From Agromyces hippuratus (GTDB lineage Bacteria > Actinomycetota > Actinomycetes > Actinomycetales > Microbacteriaceae): a DNA stretch of 64,000 nt. The position numbers were made by a program, and so were the translations under genes. The notes under the pieces are model-generated. The model searched no databases. It saw only the letters and a program-made list of their open reading frames with translations, and had not been told where the DNA came from. Of this stretch, positions 41,039 to 48,852 are shown piece by piece (position 1 is the first letter of the stretch; every line of letters begins with the position of its first letter). The DNA is taken from positions 1,984,001-2,048,000 of the forward strand of contig NZ_JACCFI010000001.1 of assembly GCF_013410355.1 (NCBI RefSeq). The letters are read 5' to 3'.

Positions 41039-41740
41039 TCAGCGTCGCCCGGTCAGGGCTGCGCGATTCGCCTCGTACTTCGGCTTGCCGACCAGGCGCC
41101 AGATGAGGCGCACCGGCGCCGGCAGATGCGTGCGCTGCCACTCGGCGCCGCCATCGGGCTGCGCCGCGAGGATCGCGCCGAGCTGCTCGAACGTCTTGCC
41201 CTTCGGAGTCGCCTTGCGGCCGTGGTCGGCGAGGGCGGCGACCTCCTTGGGCGTGAGCGTGACCTCCATGACGGGCACGATGTTCGTCTCCTCGTCGGGC
41301 AGGTGCACGGCGAGCGCGTCGGTGATGCCGTCGAGCGCGGCGAGCACGCCCGCGGCATCCGTCGACCGGCCACTCGCCCGCCAAGCCGGCAGGGCGGCGT
41401 CGAGCGCGTTCAGGTGCACGAGCATCAGGGCGTGCTGCTCCTTCATACGTGCGACGTGCACGGCGCACGAGGGCGCGCGCTGCTCGAGTTCGCCCCACAG
41501 CATCGTGTCCTCGCCCTCATGGTGGGCGTGCAGTCCGACCGAGAGCATCGAGAGATGGTCGCCGACGACGTCGGCGTGTGCGAAGTCCGCTTCGGCCACG
41601 CCCTCGACGAGCGCGCGGCCTTCGCCGAACCCGGCCCGGAAGAAGCGGTGGATCTCGGCCATGCCGCTCGCATCGCACGTCTTCGGGCCGCTCGGGCGGG
41701 CAGACGAATCACCGCTGGAGGGAAGAGCGGTCGCGGGCAT
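41039..41740 (-). CDS. hemerythrin-HHE-domain protein
   Basis: The 233-residue protein has a four-helix hemerythrin-like domain at about 25-170. Likely iron ligands are in VVGDHLSMLSVGLHAHHEGEDTMLW, RMKEQHALMLVHL and DALAVHLPDEETNIVPVMEV. A C-terminal basic part (HLPAPVRLIWRLVGKPKYEANRAALTGRR) follows. Such proteins bind a di-iron centre and may sense or store oxygen or nitric oxide. The ATG at 41740 is chosen for GGAGTC upstream. It is divergent from the MetE-like gene. Confidence 0.88.
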   Translation of the reverse strand: MPATALPSSGDSSARPSGPKTCDASGMAEIHRFFRAGFGEGRALVEGVAEADFAHADVVGDHLSMLSVGLHAHHEGEDTMLWGELEQRAPSCAVHVARMKEQHALMLVHLNALDAALPAWRASGRSTDAAGVLAALDGITDALAVHLPDEETNIVPVMEVTLTPKEVAALADHGRKATPKGKTFEQLGAILAAQPDGGAEWQRTHLPAPVRLIWRLVGKPKYEANRAALTGRR

Positions 41741-41864
41741 GTCGACTCCGATCGTCGGTGAGCAGCGCAGTCGCACGCGACCCTACGGCGAGCGGGATGC
41801 CGCGGCAAGACCCCGCCCGAGGGGTGCCCGCCGCCATCGCGCGTCATGCACCGCGGCCCCGATC

Positions 41865-41870
41865 TACGAT
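41865..41870 (+). promoter_or_regulatory. -10 box (TACGAT) of the MetE-like gene
   Basis: TACGAT ends 6 nt before the ATG at 41877, which has no ribosome site. This is a leaderless arrangement. Confidence 0.6.
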
Positions 41871-41876
41871 GATTGG

Positions 41877-42971
41877 ATGCCCGAACTCCCCCGCGTCACC
41901 GGTGCCCACCTCGTCGGATCGATCAACCAGCCCACCGCCGAGGCGACCTTCCGCGTCGTCGCATCGGAGCTCGGCGGCGAGCTCGCGCGCATCCCCGACG
42001 GCGAGGTCGGCGAGCGATTCCACTGGATCCTGTTCCAGGGCGCCGCGTTCGACGCGGTCGACGGCCTCAGCCGCGTCTCGATCGACCCGATCATCGTCGC
42101 GGGCTTCGATCTGCGCCCGCTCGTGCTCGACGGTTCGGTCGATGCATCCGACCTCGTGTTCGGCTCGCTCGGCTACGCGGATGCCGCGGCCGCGAGCTAC
42201 GCCGACTTCGCCCGCCTGCGCGACGCGGGCGTGATCCCCGTGGGCACGCGGTTCCAGGTGTGCCTGCCCTCACCGCTCGCGCCGATCACGACGTACGTGG
42301 CGCCCGCCGACCGCGCCGCCGTGTACCCGGCCTACGCCGCGGCCCTCGCGGCCGAGGTCGACCGCATCGCGGCGGCGATTCCCGCCGAGGACCTCGCCGT
42401 GCAGATCGACATGGCGACCGAGTTCGCCTACCTCGAGGGCGTGAGCCTCGGCGGCGGCCCGCTCGAGGCCTTCTTCGCCGAGGGCGGCGCCGATGCACCG
42501 GAGCTCGTCGGCGCGATCGCCGGCCTGGCCGCCGAGCTCGCCGCGCGCGTGCCGGCCGGCGCGCAGCTCGGATTCCACCTCTGCTACGGCGACGTCGCCG
42601 AGAAGCACTTCGTCGAGCCGACCGACGCGGGCAGGCTCGTCGCGGTCGCGAACGCCCTCGGCGCGCAGCTCGACCGGCCCATCGACTGGGTGCACCTGCC
42701 GGTGCCGATCGAGCGCACGGATGCCGCGTACTTCGCGCCCCTCGCCGGGTGGGCGCTGCCCGCCGAGACGACCCCGTTCCTCGGCCTCGTGCACCATGAA
42801 GACGGGGTCCACGGCGCACTCGCCCGCATCGCTCCGGCACGCGAGGCGTTCGCCGCCGCCGGTGTCGGCACGTTCGGCGTCGGCACCGAGTGCGGCTTCG
42901 GCCGTGGCCCCGCCGACCGCACGGCGAGCCTGCTCGCCCTGCACCGCGAGGTCATCGCGGCGGCGGGCTGA
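41877..42971 (+). CDS. MetE/UROD-superfamily barrel protein of unknown substrate
   Basis: The 364-residue protein resembles the cobalamin-independent methionine synthase C-terminal barrel family. Segments are HLVGSINQPTAEATFRV and GELARIPDGEVGERFHW at the start, TRFQVCLPSPLAP near residue 122, LAVQIDMATEFAYLEG near 175, GAQLGFHLCYGDVAEKHF near 225, and a final GVGTECGFGRGP. The C-terminal cysteine in GTECGFGR matches the last zinc ligand of MetE, and the HLCYGD histidine and cysteine match the first ligands. It lacks the N-terminal MetE domain, so it is not a full methionine synthase. It is a stand-alone zinc methyltransferase-like enzyme with unknown donor. Leaderless start. Confidence 0.82.
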   Translation: MPELPRVTGAHLVGSINQPTAEATFRVVASELGGELARIPDGEVGERFHWILFQGAAFDAVDGLSRVSIDPIIVAGFDLRPLVLDGSVDASDLVFGSLGYADAAAASYADFARLRDAGVIPVGTRFQVCLPSPLAPITTYVAPADRAAVYPAYAAALAAEVDRIAAAIPAEDLAVQIDMATEFAYLEGVSLGGGPLEAFFAEGGADAPELVGAIAGLAAELAARVPAGAQLGFHLCYGDVAEKHFVEPTDAGRLVAVANALGAQLDRPIDWVHLPVPIERTDAAYFAPLAGWALPAETTPFLGLVHHEDGVHGALARIAPAREAFAAAGVGTFGVGTECGFGRGPADRTASLLALHREVIAAAG

Positions 42972-42980
42972 CGGTCGAGC

Positions 42981-43007
42981 GCGGTGGGGCGTCGTGCGCC
43001 CCACCGC
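42981..43007 (+). terminator. terminator after the MetE-like gene
   Basis: GCGGTGGGGCG (42981-42991) pairs perfectly over 11 bp with 42997-43007 around a 5-nt loop. Its 3' arm is part of the first unit of the 19-bp tandem repeat. Confidence 0.75.
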
Positions 43008-43066
43008 GAGTCGTGCGCTCCGCCGCGAGCCGTGCGCTCCACCGCGAGCCGTACGCTCCACTGCGT
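42991..43066. repeat. four tandem 19-bp units
   Basis: Units start at 42991, 43010, 43029 and 43048. Unit 2 reads GTCGTGCGCTCCGCCGCGA, and neighbouring units differ at one to a few positions. They end exactly at the stop codon of the next minus-strand gene. Confidence 0.85.
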
Positions 43067-43278
43067 CAGTGCGCGACCGGCAGTCCGTGGATGCGCTGCC
43101 GTGAGCGCCCCTGACGCCATTCGCCGAACCGGCCCGAGAGGCGATGCCCGCCATCGGCGCGCTCGCCTTCCTGCGCCCGGCGGTCTGCGGCGTTGCGGCG
43201 CCGCTCGTTGACGCGGCCCGCCTCGAGCTCGTCGTGCATCTGCAGCGTCTGTGCGACGTAGCCGTATGCGAGGTTCAT
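43066..43278 (-). CDS. small basic hypothetical protein
   Basis: The 70-residue protein starts MNLAYGYVAQTLQMHDELEAG, continues with an arginine-rich region (NERRRNAADRRAQEGERADGG) and ends HGLPVAH. The ATG at 43278 is chosen for GAAGGG upstream over a longer frame. No family is recognised. The basic middle part could contact nucleic acid, but this is only composition. Its stop abuts a 19-bp tandem repeat, and its upstream region holds the 99-bp inverted-repeat segment. Confidence 0.6.
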   Translation of the reverse strand: MNLAYGYVAQTLQMHDELEAGRVNERRRNAADRRAQEGERADGGHRLSGRFGEWRQGRSRQRIHGLPVAH

Positions 43279-43337
43279 GATTCCGATCCCTTCGAGACCT
43301 GCTGGGCCGGTTCCGGCCACTGAGACCAGATTCCTCG

Positions 43338-43436
43338 CTGAGGTAGGGGGTTCGAATCGGGCGTGTGCCTCATCTTCGGGCCGGATCCGCCACCTCAGAC
43401 GACCGTCGGCACCTCAGGCGAACCGCCCTACCTTAG
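43338..43436. repeat. 99-bp segment with 17/18-bp terminal inverted repeats and 19-bp internal repeats
   Basis: CTGAGGTAGGGGGTTCG (43338-43354) is the inverse of 43419-43436 except for one bulged base and one position that is G-U in RNA. Three imperfect 19-bp units, with cores CACCTCAGAC, CACCTCAGGC and TACCTTAGAC, start at 43391, 43410 and 43429. No protein is encoded. It could be a structured RNA, an operator array or a miniature mobile element. Confidence 0.6.
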
Positions 43437-43490
43437 ACGCGGCCCGGCCTGGCCGTGATGGGGACCCGGCCGCCCGTCACCGGCCGCGGG

Positions 43491-43496
43491 TACGAT
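43491..43496 (+). promoter_or_regulatory. -10 box (TACGAT) of the DUF1905 gene
   Basis: TACGAT ends 6 nt before the ATG at 43503. It is the same hexamer and spacing as at 41865. Confidence 0.6.
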
Positions 43497-43502
43497 CGCG
43501 AG

Positions 43503-43790
43503 ATGCGCATCCGATTCACGGCCGAGATCTACGAATGGACGGCGCGACGCAACTGGTTCTTCATCGACGTTCCGCCTGAGCTGGGCGCCGACATCTCCGA
43601 TCAGCCGCGCATGCCACGAGGGTTCGGCTCTGTTCGCGTGGTGGCGACGGTCGGCGGCACGACGTGGAGCACGTCGATCTTCCCTCTCGGCGAGACCTAC
43701 GTGCTGCCGCTCAAGAAGGCCGTGCTGAAGGCAGAGAACATCGGCGAGGGCGACGAGATCGAGGTCGACCTCGACGTGCTCGACGGCTGA
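43503..43790 (+). CDS. DUF1905 domain protein
   Basis: The 95-residue protein matches DUF1905: IRFTAEIYEWTARRNWFFIDVPPELGADI at the start, FGSVRVVATVGGTTWSTSIFPLG in the middle, and YVLPLKKAVLKAENIGEGDEIEVDLDVLD at the end. It is a small beta-barrel domain found alone or fused to YdeI-like domains. The function is unknown. It starts without a ribosome site and is preceded by TACGAT. It converges on the response-regulator gene. Confidence 0.88.
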   Translation: MRIRFTAEIYEWTARRNWFFIDVPPELGADISDQPRMPRGFGSVRVVATVGGTTWSTSIFPLGETYVLPLKKAVLKAENIGEGDEIEVDLDVLDG

Positions 43791-43846
43791 CAGTTCCGCG
43801 AGCTCAGGCGACCCGGTACGCGATTGGCCCCGGCGCACCCGCCTCC

Positions 43847-44458
43847 TCAGATCCAGCCCTGCTGCCATGCCTTCTCGGCGGCCTCGTGCCGCGACGAGGC
43901 GTCGAGCTTCGTCATCGCCGACGAGAGGTAGTTGCGCACGGTGCCCTGCGCCAGGTGCAACCGCTCGGCGATCTGCTGCACGCTCGTCGTCGTGCGGCTG
44001 AATCGCAGCGCGTCGAGCTCGCGGTCGGTGAGGGGGCAGCGCTCGGCCGTGAGGGCGGTCGCGGCGATCTCGGGGTCGATGTAGCGGCGACCGGCGGCGA
44101 CGTCGCGGATGACGTGCGCGAGGTCTTCCGCCGGCGTCGACTTCGGCACGAAGCCCGAGACCTTCGACGCCAGGGCCCGCCGCAGCACACCGGGGCGCGC
44201 GTGCCGGGTCACGATCACGACGCGCGTGGGCACCTCGGCGAGGATGCGCACGGCCGCCTCGAGCCCGTCGGCGTGCGGCATCTCGAGGTCGAGCAGGCAC
44301 ACATCGGGCACGGTCGCGATGGCCTGCTCGACGGCGGTCACGCCGTTGTCGGCGCTCGCGACGACCTCGATGTCGGGCTCGAGGTTCAGCAGGGCGACGA
44401 GGGCGCCGCGGATCAGGTGCTCGTCGTCGGCGATGAGCAGACGGATGCCGCCGCTCAC
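43847..44458 (-). CDS. NarL/FixJ-type response regulator
   Basis: The 203-residue protein has a receiver domain with acidic pocket D11/D12, phosphoacceptor D57 (CLLDLEMP) and K106 (GFVPKSTP), and a LuxR-type helix-turn-helix at about 140-195 (LTDRELDALRFSRTTTSVQQIAERLHLAQGTVRNYLSSAMTKL). It starts with GTG at 44458, overlapping the kinase stop by GTGA, so it is translated with its partner. It is a DNA-binding transcription factor activated by phosphorylation. Its targets are unknown, but the divergent membrane-protein gene at 45807 and its own operon are candidates. Confidence 0.94.
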   Translation of the reverse strand: MSGGIRLLIADDEHLIRGALVALLNLEPDIEVVASADNGVTAVEQAIATVPDVCLLDLEMPHADGLEAAVRILAEVPTRVVIVTRHARPGVLRRALASKVSGFVPKSTPAEDLAHVIRDVAAGRRYIDPEIAATALTAERCPLTDRELDALRFSRTTTSVQQIAERLHLAQGTVRNYLSSAMTKLDASSRHEAAEKAWQQGWI

Positions 44459-45666
44459 GCTGCGACCCGCGCCCCGACGGGCACCGTGGCCCGCAGTTCG
44501 AAGCGGGTGCCCGAGGCATCCGTCGTCGTCTCGATCGTGCCGCCCACGGCGGCGAGCCGCTCGCGCAGGCCGGCGAGCCCCGAGCCGGACGCGCGCGACA
44601 CGGCCGCACCGGCAGCCGAGGCATCCGTCACCGGAACGCCGTCGTTCACGATCTCGAGCTCCGTGCGCTCACCCGTCGTCGTCAGTTCGATCGTCACCGT
44701 CGTCGCCTCGCTGTGTCGCAGGATGTTGGTCGTCGCCTCGCGCACGACCGACGCGAGCGCGCTCTGCGCGAGGGCGTCGGCCGGCAGCGGGCCGAGTCGC
44801 AGCGAGCACTCGGCGCCCGATGCGGTGAGCACCTCGCGGGCGTTCTCGAGCTCGTCGTCGAACGCGACATGCCGGTAGCCGGCGACGAGCGAGCGGGTCT
44901 CTTCGAGGGCCCGCTTCGCGATCAGTCGAGTCTCGTGCACGAGTTCACGGGCCGCCGCCGGGTCGAGCTCGAGCAGGCGTTCGGCGAGCTCGGCCTTCAG
45001 CGAGATGACCTGCAGGTGGTGGCCCTGGATGTCGTGCAGGTCGGAGGCGAACCGCAACCGCTCCTGCGTCACCGCGAGCTCGGCGGCGGTGCGACGGTGC
45101 CGATCGAGCTGCACCACGACCTCCCACCACCACATGCTCGAGAGCAGCATGACCGGCAGCATCGCCGCGAAGATGGCGATCATCCACGTGTCGGAGGTGC
45201 GGCCGAACACGAACGGCTCGCCCGTCATTGCGGTGGCGAGCATCGGGTGCGCGATGACCGTGAGGAGCCCGACGAGCAGCACGAGCCGGCGCTGCGGCTT
45301 CGGCAGCAGGCACGCGATGAGGCTCGCCGCCGCCCAGAGTGGCACCGCGGCCGCGAGGGCATCGGCCTGGGAGAAGAGGCCGAGCACCCAGACGGCGACG
45401 GCAGGCACCACGAGGGCCGCAGTCCACCACGGGTTCGGCAGGCCGCCGCTGCGCCCGACGCGAAGGAACCAGCAGTAGCGCAGCTGCGTCGCCGACGCGA
45501 CGAGCATCAGCACGACGAGCACGGCGGTCACGACGTCGTCGGTGCGCAGGTACGCCTCGAGCATCGACAGTGCGACCACGAGGTCGAGGAACCCGAAGAA
45601 GAAGACGATCGACCCGAGCGTGTACAGCCACGTCGTCTGCACACTGCGGGCGGGTTCGGCAGGCAT
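44455..45666 (-). CDS. DesK/NarX-type sensor histidine kinase
   Basis: The 403-residue protein has about five membrane segments in residues 12-180 with very short loops. A HisKA_3-type dimerisation domain follows (RLRFASDLHDIQGHHLQVISLKAELAERLL, phosphoacceptor H211), then a HATPase domain with VVREATTNILRHSEA and GSGLAGLRERLAAVGG. The lack of an extracellular domain suggests sensing in or near the membrane, as in DesK or LiaS. The start at 45666 is chosen because TAGGCT lies 7 nt upstream. The stop overlaps the regulator start. Confidence 0.93.
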   Translation of the reverse strand: MPAEPARSVQTTWLYTLGSIVFFFGFLDLVVALSMLEAYLRTDDVVTAVLVVLMLVASATQLRYCWFLRVGRSGGLPNPWWTAALVVPAVAVWVLGLFSQADALAAAVPLWAAASLIACLLPKPQRRLVLLVGLLTVIAHPMLATAMTGEPFVFGRTSDTWMIAIFAAMLPVMLLSSMWWWEVVVQLDRHRRTAAELAVTQERLRFASDLHDIQGHHLQVISLKAELAERLLELDPAAARELVHETRLIAKRALEETRSLVAGYRHVAFDDELENAREVLTASGAECSLRLGPLPADALAQSALASVVREATTNILRHSEATTVTIELTTTGERTELEIVNDGVPVTDASAAGAAVSRASGSGLAGLRERLAAVGGTIETTTDASGTRFELRATVPVGARVAA

Positions 45667-45673
45667 GGGTTCG

Positions 45674-45697
45674 AGCCTAGGCCAGTGACATTTGTCA
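45674..45697 (-). promoter_or_regulatory. promoter and dyad of the two-component operon
   Basis: TAGGCT (45679-45674) ends 7 nt before the kinase ATG. Just upstream, TGACA-TT-TGTCA (45686-45697) is a perfect 12-bp dyad that could bind the cognate response regulator. Confidence 0.5.
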
Positions 45698-45806
45698 TGC
45701 CCCGGCGTGCGGAATCCCACGGGATCACCTGACACCGCGGCACTGCCGCCGTCTCGCTCGGCCGCGAAGGATTGAACCAACAACCTCCCCTACGAAAGGA
45801 CTCGTC

Positions 45807-46319
45807 GTGATCGACGCCCTGCAGGACTTCGCCACCTCCCTCCCTTCCTTCCTCCAGTGGTTCGGGGTGATGCTCGTCGCGGCGATCCCGTTCGTCGACT
45901 CGTACTTCGGGGCGGTCATCGGCGTGCTGATCGGGCTGCCGACCGCCCTCGCGATCGGCGTGGCCGTCATCGGCAACGTGATCTCGATGCTGATCTTCGT
46001 GATGACGGCGCACGGGGTGCGCGGCAAGGTCGTCGCAGGCAAGGCGGTCGCCGCCGGCACCGGAGGCGGCACCGGCACCGGCGAGGAACCCGTCGAGTCA
46101 CCACGTCGCGAGAAGATCCGCCGGGCCTTCGACAAGTACGGCGTCGCCGGGGTGAGCCTCGTCGGCCCGGCCATCCTGCCGAGCCAGTTCACCTCGGCAG
46201 CGATGGTGTCGTTCGGCGCCAACCGCAACGCCGTGATCTTCTGGCAGGTCATCTCGATCGCGCTCTGGGGTGTCGTGTTCGGCGTGCTGGCCACGCTCGG
46301 GGTCTCGCTCTCGCGCTGA
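45807..46319 (+). CDS. putative small multidrug-export-like membrane protein
   Basis: The 170-residue protein has about four hydrophobic segments (for example FLQWFGVMLVAAIPFVDSYFGAVIGVLIGLP) with a central glycine-rich hydrophilic loop (GTGGGTGTGEEPVESPRR). The segment KYGVAGVSLVGPAILPSQFTSAAMVSFG fits the small multi-drug export (DUF/PF06695-like) family. The name of that family rests on weak evidence, so transport activity is uncertain. GTG at 45807 has GAAAGGA upstream. It is divergent from the two-component operon. A 6-bp CACCTT/AAGGTG hairpin follows at 46322-46341. Confidence 0.75.
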   Translation: MIDALQDFATSLPSFLQWFGVMLVAAIPFVDSYFGAVIGVLIGLPTALAIGVAVIGNVISMLIFVMTAHGVRGKVVAGKAVAAGTGGGTGTGEEPVESPRREKIRRAFDKYGVAGVSLVGPAILPSQFTSAAMVSFGANRNAVIFWQVISIALWGVVFGVLATLGVSLSR

Positions 46320-46373
46320 GGCACCTTCTCCAGCCAAGGTGAATTCGCAAACCAGGGTGCAGAATGAGGTCGC

Positions 46374-46568
46374 ATGACGATCCTTGGAGACGACCGCGGT
46401 CAGGAGTACGAGGTGGCTGAGTGTCCTCTTTGCGAGAACTACGAAGCGCACATCCGATCACAGGATGGGTACCTTCACTGCGCGCTGTGCAACACATCGT
46501 GGGGTGGCACACAACGACATTCCAACGATGCCTCCGGGTGGCTGCCTCAGCCTCCACCGTTCCGATGA
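46374..46568 (+). CDS. tiny zinc-ribbon protein
   Basis: The 64-residue protein has two CxxC knuckles, C17/C20 (CPLC) and C36/C39 (CALC), spaced 15 residues apart. The tail ends WGGTQRHSNDASGWLPQPPPFR. It would bind one zinc ion. The codon third positions and overall GC are lower than in neighbouring genes. No family is recognised, and no strong ribosome site is seen. It may be co-transcribed with the following DUF4304-like gene, 60 nt downstream. Confidence 0.6.
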   Translation: MTILGDDRGQEYEVAECPLCENYEAHIRSQDGYLHCALCNTSWGGTQRHSNDASGWLPQPPPFR

Positions 46569-46628
46569 GGGGTCGTATAGCGCCGTTCTTCGGGTCGCTC
46601 CGCAAGCCAGAACACGCGGCTGCCACGT

Positions 46629-47237
46629 GTGAGAATCTCCGTCATGCACGTTGACGGGCGTACTGTCGGCCGGGCGCTCTCCGAGCGCATCCGCCCGTTC
46701 CTTCGCGAGTTCGGATTTCATCGTTTCCAAGGACGCAATGCGTGGCGCCGGACTGAGCTCACAGTCGATCTGGTTTCGTTCCGGTCGATGAATTCCTACA
46801 CCGCTGAGGGCGTCGGCTGCACGACGTACTCCTTCGGCTGCGACGTTGGTGTCTACTACCCTGCTCTCGTGGACGGGGAGCCGGTCGAGTGGCCTCGTGA
46901 CTATCACTTGACGTTCCGGGCAGGCCTCGGCAAGACGATCCGACAGCCCTACTTCCATCCCTTCGGACATCAGGACCACAGCGACCGGCCTGATGTTTGG
47001 TACGTCCTCGAAGATGGCAGCAACCTGGACGAGATCGCTGATGACGCCGTTTCAGCTGTGAGCAATCAAGGCCTGCCATTCATCAGTCGACTGAATGACC
47101 CACGTCAGGCAATGCGGTCACTACTGAGTGAGGAGGGTAGTAATCCAGGCTTCGGCACGCTGGGTCTCATGGCCGGAGGACTTGGGTCACCTTCTCGCAT
47201 GGCAGACATGGCGCGGCTGAGTTCGATACTCGACTGA
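46629..47237 (+). CDS. DUF4304-like hypothetical protein
   Basis: The 202-residue protein opens with RALSERIRPFLREFGFHRFQGRNAWRRTELTVDLVSFRS, which resembles DUF4304 proteins (a helix, then G-F-x-R and a beta hairpin with N-x-W-R). It continues with an aromatic-rich part, YHLTFRAGLGKTIRQPYFHPFG, and a C-terminal helix. The function is unknown. GTG at 46629 is the first start; ATG at 46644 is an alternative. GC content is clearly lower than in the surroundings, which suggests recent acquisition together with the zinc-ribbon gene. Confidence 0.7.
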   Translation: MRISVMHVDGRTVGRALSERIRPFLREFGFHRFQGRNAWRRTELTVDLVSFRSMNSYTAEGVGCTTYSFGCDVGVYYPALVDGEPVEWPRDYHLTFRAGLGKTIRQPYFHPFGHQDHSDRPDVWYVLEDGSNLDEIADDAVSAVSNQGLPFISRLNDPRQAMRSLLSEEGSNPGFGTLGLMAGGLGSPSRMADMARLSSILD

Positions 47238-47285
47238 GTCGGTGCACGGGTACGCATCGGCGCAGTCACGCGACCGCAACAGAAT

Positions 47286-48689
47286 TCACGCGACGGCCGC
47301 AGATCTTCGCTCGACTCGGTCGGCCAGTCTCGTCGGTGACTTCGTGACCTGCCGCCACCCGCCGCCCCGGTCGAGCCACGCGGGCGGGCGCACCTGCGGA
47401 ACCCCGCCGACCATGCGGATGCCCCACCCCGAGGTCTCGATCGTGCGGTGGTGGAACCAGCAGAGCAGCACTCCGTTGTCAGTGTGCGTCGGGCCGCCAT
47501 CGACGTCGGGAACGACATGGTGGATCTCGCACCACGCGGCCGGCACGCTGCACCCCGGGATCAGACACCCGCCATCGCGCAGCGTGATCGCCCGGCGCTG
47601 GTGCGGTGTGAAGCAGCGCTCAGGCGAGCCGAGCCCGACCACGCGGCCAACACCGTCGAAGGTGACCTGCTGCGTACCGCCGGTGCAGATCAGCTGCCTT
47701 GCCGCACGCATCGACACCGGAATCTCGACCCCCTCGGCGTGCGCCACACCGCGCCCGGCGGCGAGATCGGCGGCGCGAACGCTCACGAGCACGGTGGGCG
47801 CCGCGCCGCCGATCGTCGGATGCTCACCCGATCGGGCGGCGGTCGCGATGATCGCCGCAACGACGTCGTGGCGCTGCTGGTCGGCGGTGCGCTGCTCGCC
47901 GTTGCGTTCGATGTCGGCGCGCTCTTCGGCGGTCATGAACCCGCCGCCCGATCGCGGCGCGAGGTGCGCGTCGAACAGCCGACGCAGCCCCGCCGCCACT
48001 TCGGGCAGGAGTTCGCCGCCGACCGGGACGAGCCCGTCGCGAGCCCGGCCGAACCGGAAGCCTCGCCGCCGCATGGCGCGTTCGTCGTCGGGCTCGGGCC
48101 CGTCTTGGTCGAGGAATGCGGCCCAGGCCTGCGCTTGCACCCTTAGCTCGTCGGCGGAGCAGCGCACCGGCGCGTCATCTCCGGTTGCGAGCGCCGCCGC
48201 CACGAGTTCGTGTTCCGCGGAGCGGAGGTCGACGGGATCGGCGACCCGTCGGGTGCCGTCGAGCTCGCGCACGATCGTGCACGCGGCGTCAGCGCCGAGT
48301 TCTCCTTCGGCGAGCGCCGACCCGACCTCGGGATAACGCGCCTCCAGAGGATCGCCGGTCAACCCTCGACGGCTCCGAGTGGCCGCACCGAGCGCGATGC
48401 GTCGACGGGCCTCGGCGCCCGACACCTGCGTGACCCGCTCGAGGAGCTCGGCGGCGGAGCGGCATCCGCGTCGAGTCGAAAGCCGCTCACCGCCCAGATC
48501 GACCCGTGAACGCTCGCCGACCTCGCCGGCGCACGCGACGCGCCGCGCGTCGATCACCCGGCCGACCGCCTCGATCGCGGCCGTCGCTGCGAGCAACTCC
48601 TGATCGGACCACCCGGCGGGATCGTCGAACCCCATGACGTCGAGGAGCGACGATCGCACCTGCTCGAGCGCCTCGACGATTCCGTTCAC
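47286..48689 (-). CDS. DUF222/HNH endonuclease-domain protein
   Basis: The 467-residue protein has an N-terminal DUF222 region (about 1-330) and a C-terminal HNH domain at about 375-430. The zinc and catalytic residues are in CLIPGCSVPAAWCEIHHVVP, then GGPTHTDNGVLLCWFHH. These proteins are abundant multi-copy families in actinobacteria, possibly mobile or group-selfish nucleases, with no proven function. GTG at 48689 is chosen because the upstream frame is antisense-like. It is divergent from glutaminase. The DUF222 family often occurs as several paralogues per genome. Confidence 0.9.
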   Translation of the reverse strand: MNGIVEALEQVRSSLLDVMGFDDPAGWSDQELLAATAAIEAVGRVIDARRVACAGEVGERSRVDLGGERLSTRRGCRSAAELLERVTQVSGAEARRRIALGAATRSRRGLTGDPLEARYPEVGSALAEGELGADAACTIVRELDGTRRVADPVDLRSAEHELVAAALATGDDAPVRCSADELRVQAQAWAAFLDQDGPEPDDERAMRRRGFRFGRARDGLVPVGGELLPEVAAGLRRLFDAHLAPRSGGGFMTAEERADIERNGEQRTADQQRHDVVAAIIATAARSGEHPTIGGAAPTVLVSVRAADLAAGRGVAHAEGVEIPVSMRAARQLICTGGTQQVTFDGVGRVVGLGSPERCFTPHQRRAITLRDGGCLIPGCSVPAAWCEIHHVVPDVDGGPTHTDNGVLLCWFHHRTIETSGWGIRMVGGVPQVRPPAWLDRGGGWRQVTKSPTRLADRVERRSAAVA

Positions 48690-48840
48690 ACCTTCATACT
48701 GCCGCCACCCACCGACATTCGATTCGCCTTGGAAATCGCAGGTCAGCCTGTGAATAATGCCAGAAGCGACCGCCTGTGGAGGACGAGTCGATCCGCAGTT
48801 CCCACCGCCCGCGGTCTCGCTCGCAGCCCCGCCCCGGTCG

Positions 48841-48846
48841 TATGCT
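48841..48846 (+). promoter_or_regulatory. -10 box (TATGCT) of the glutaminase gene
   Basis: TATGCT ends 6 nt before the ATG at 48853, with no ribosome site between them. Confidence 0.6.
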
Positions 48847-48852
48847 GACCCC

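Noticed and set aside
42991..43066. Possible CRISPR array
   Set aside because: The 19-bp units are directly adjacent without spacers, and no cas genes are near.
46374..47237. Possible toxin-antitoxin pair
   Set aside because: The two proteins have no toxin or antitoxin fold that I recognise and are separated by 60 nt. The idea rests only on gene size and composition.
47286..48689. DUF222/HNH gene as a mobile element or restriction system
   Set aside because: No inverted repeats, target-site duplication, methylase or transposase is nearby. It is kept as a stand-alone gene.
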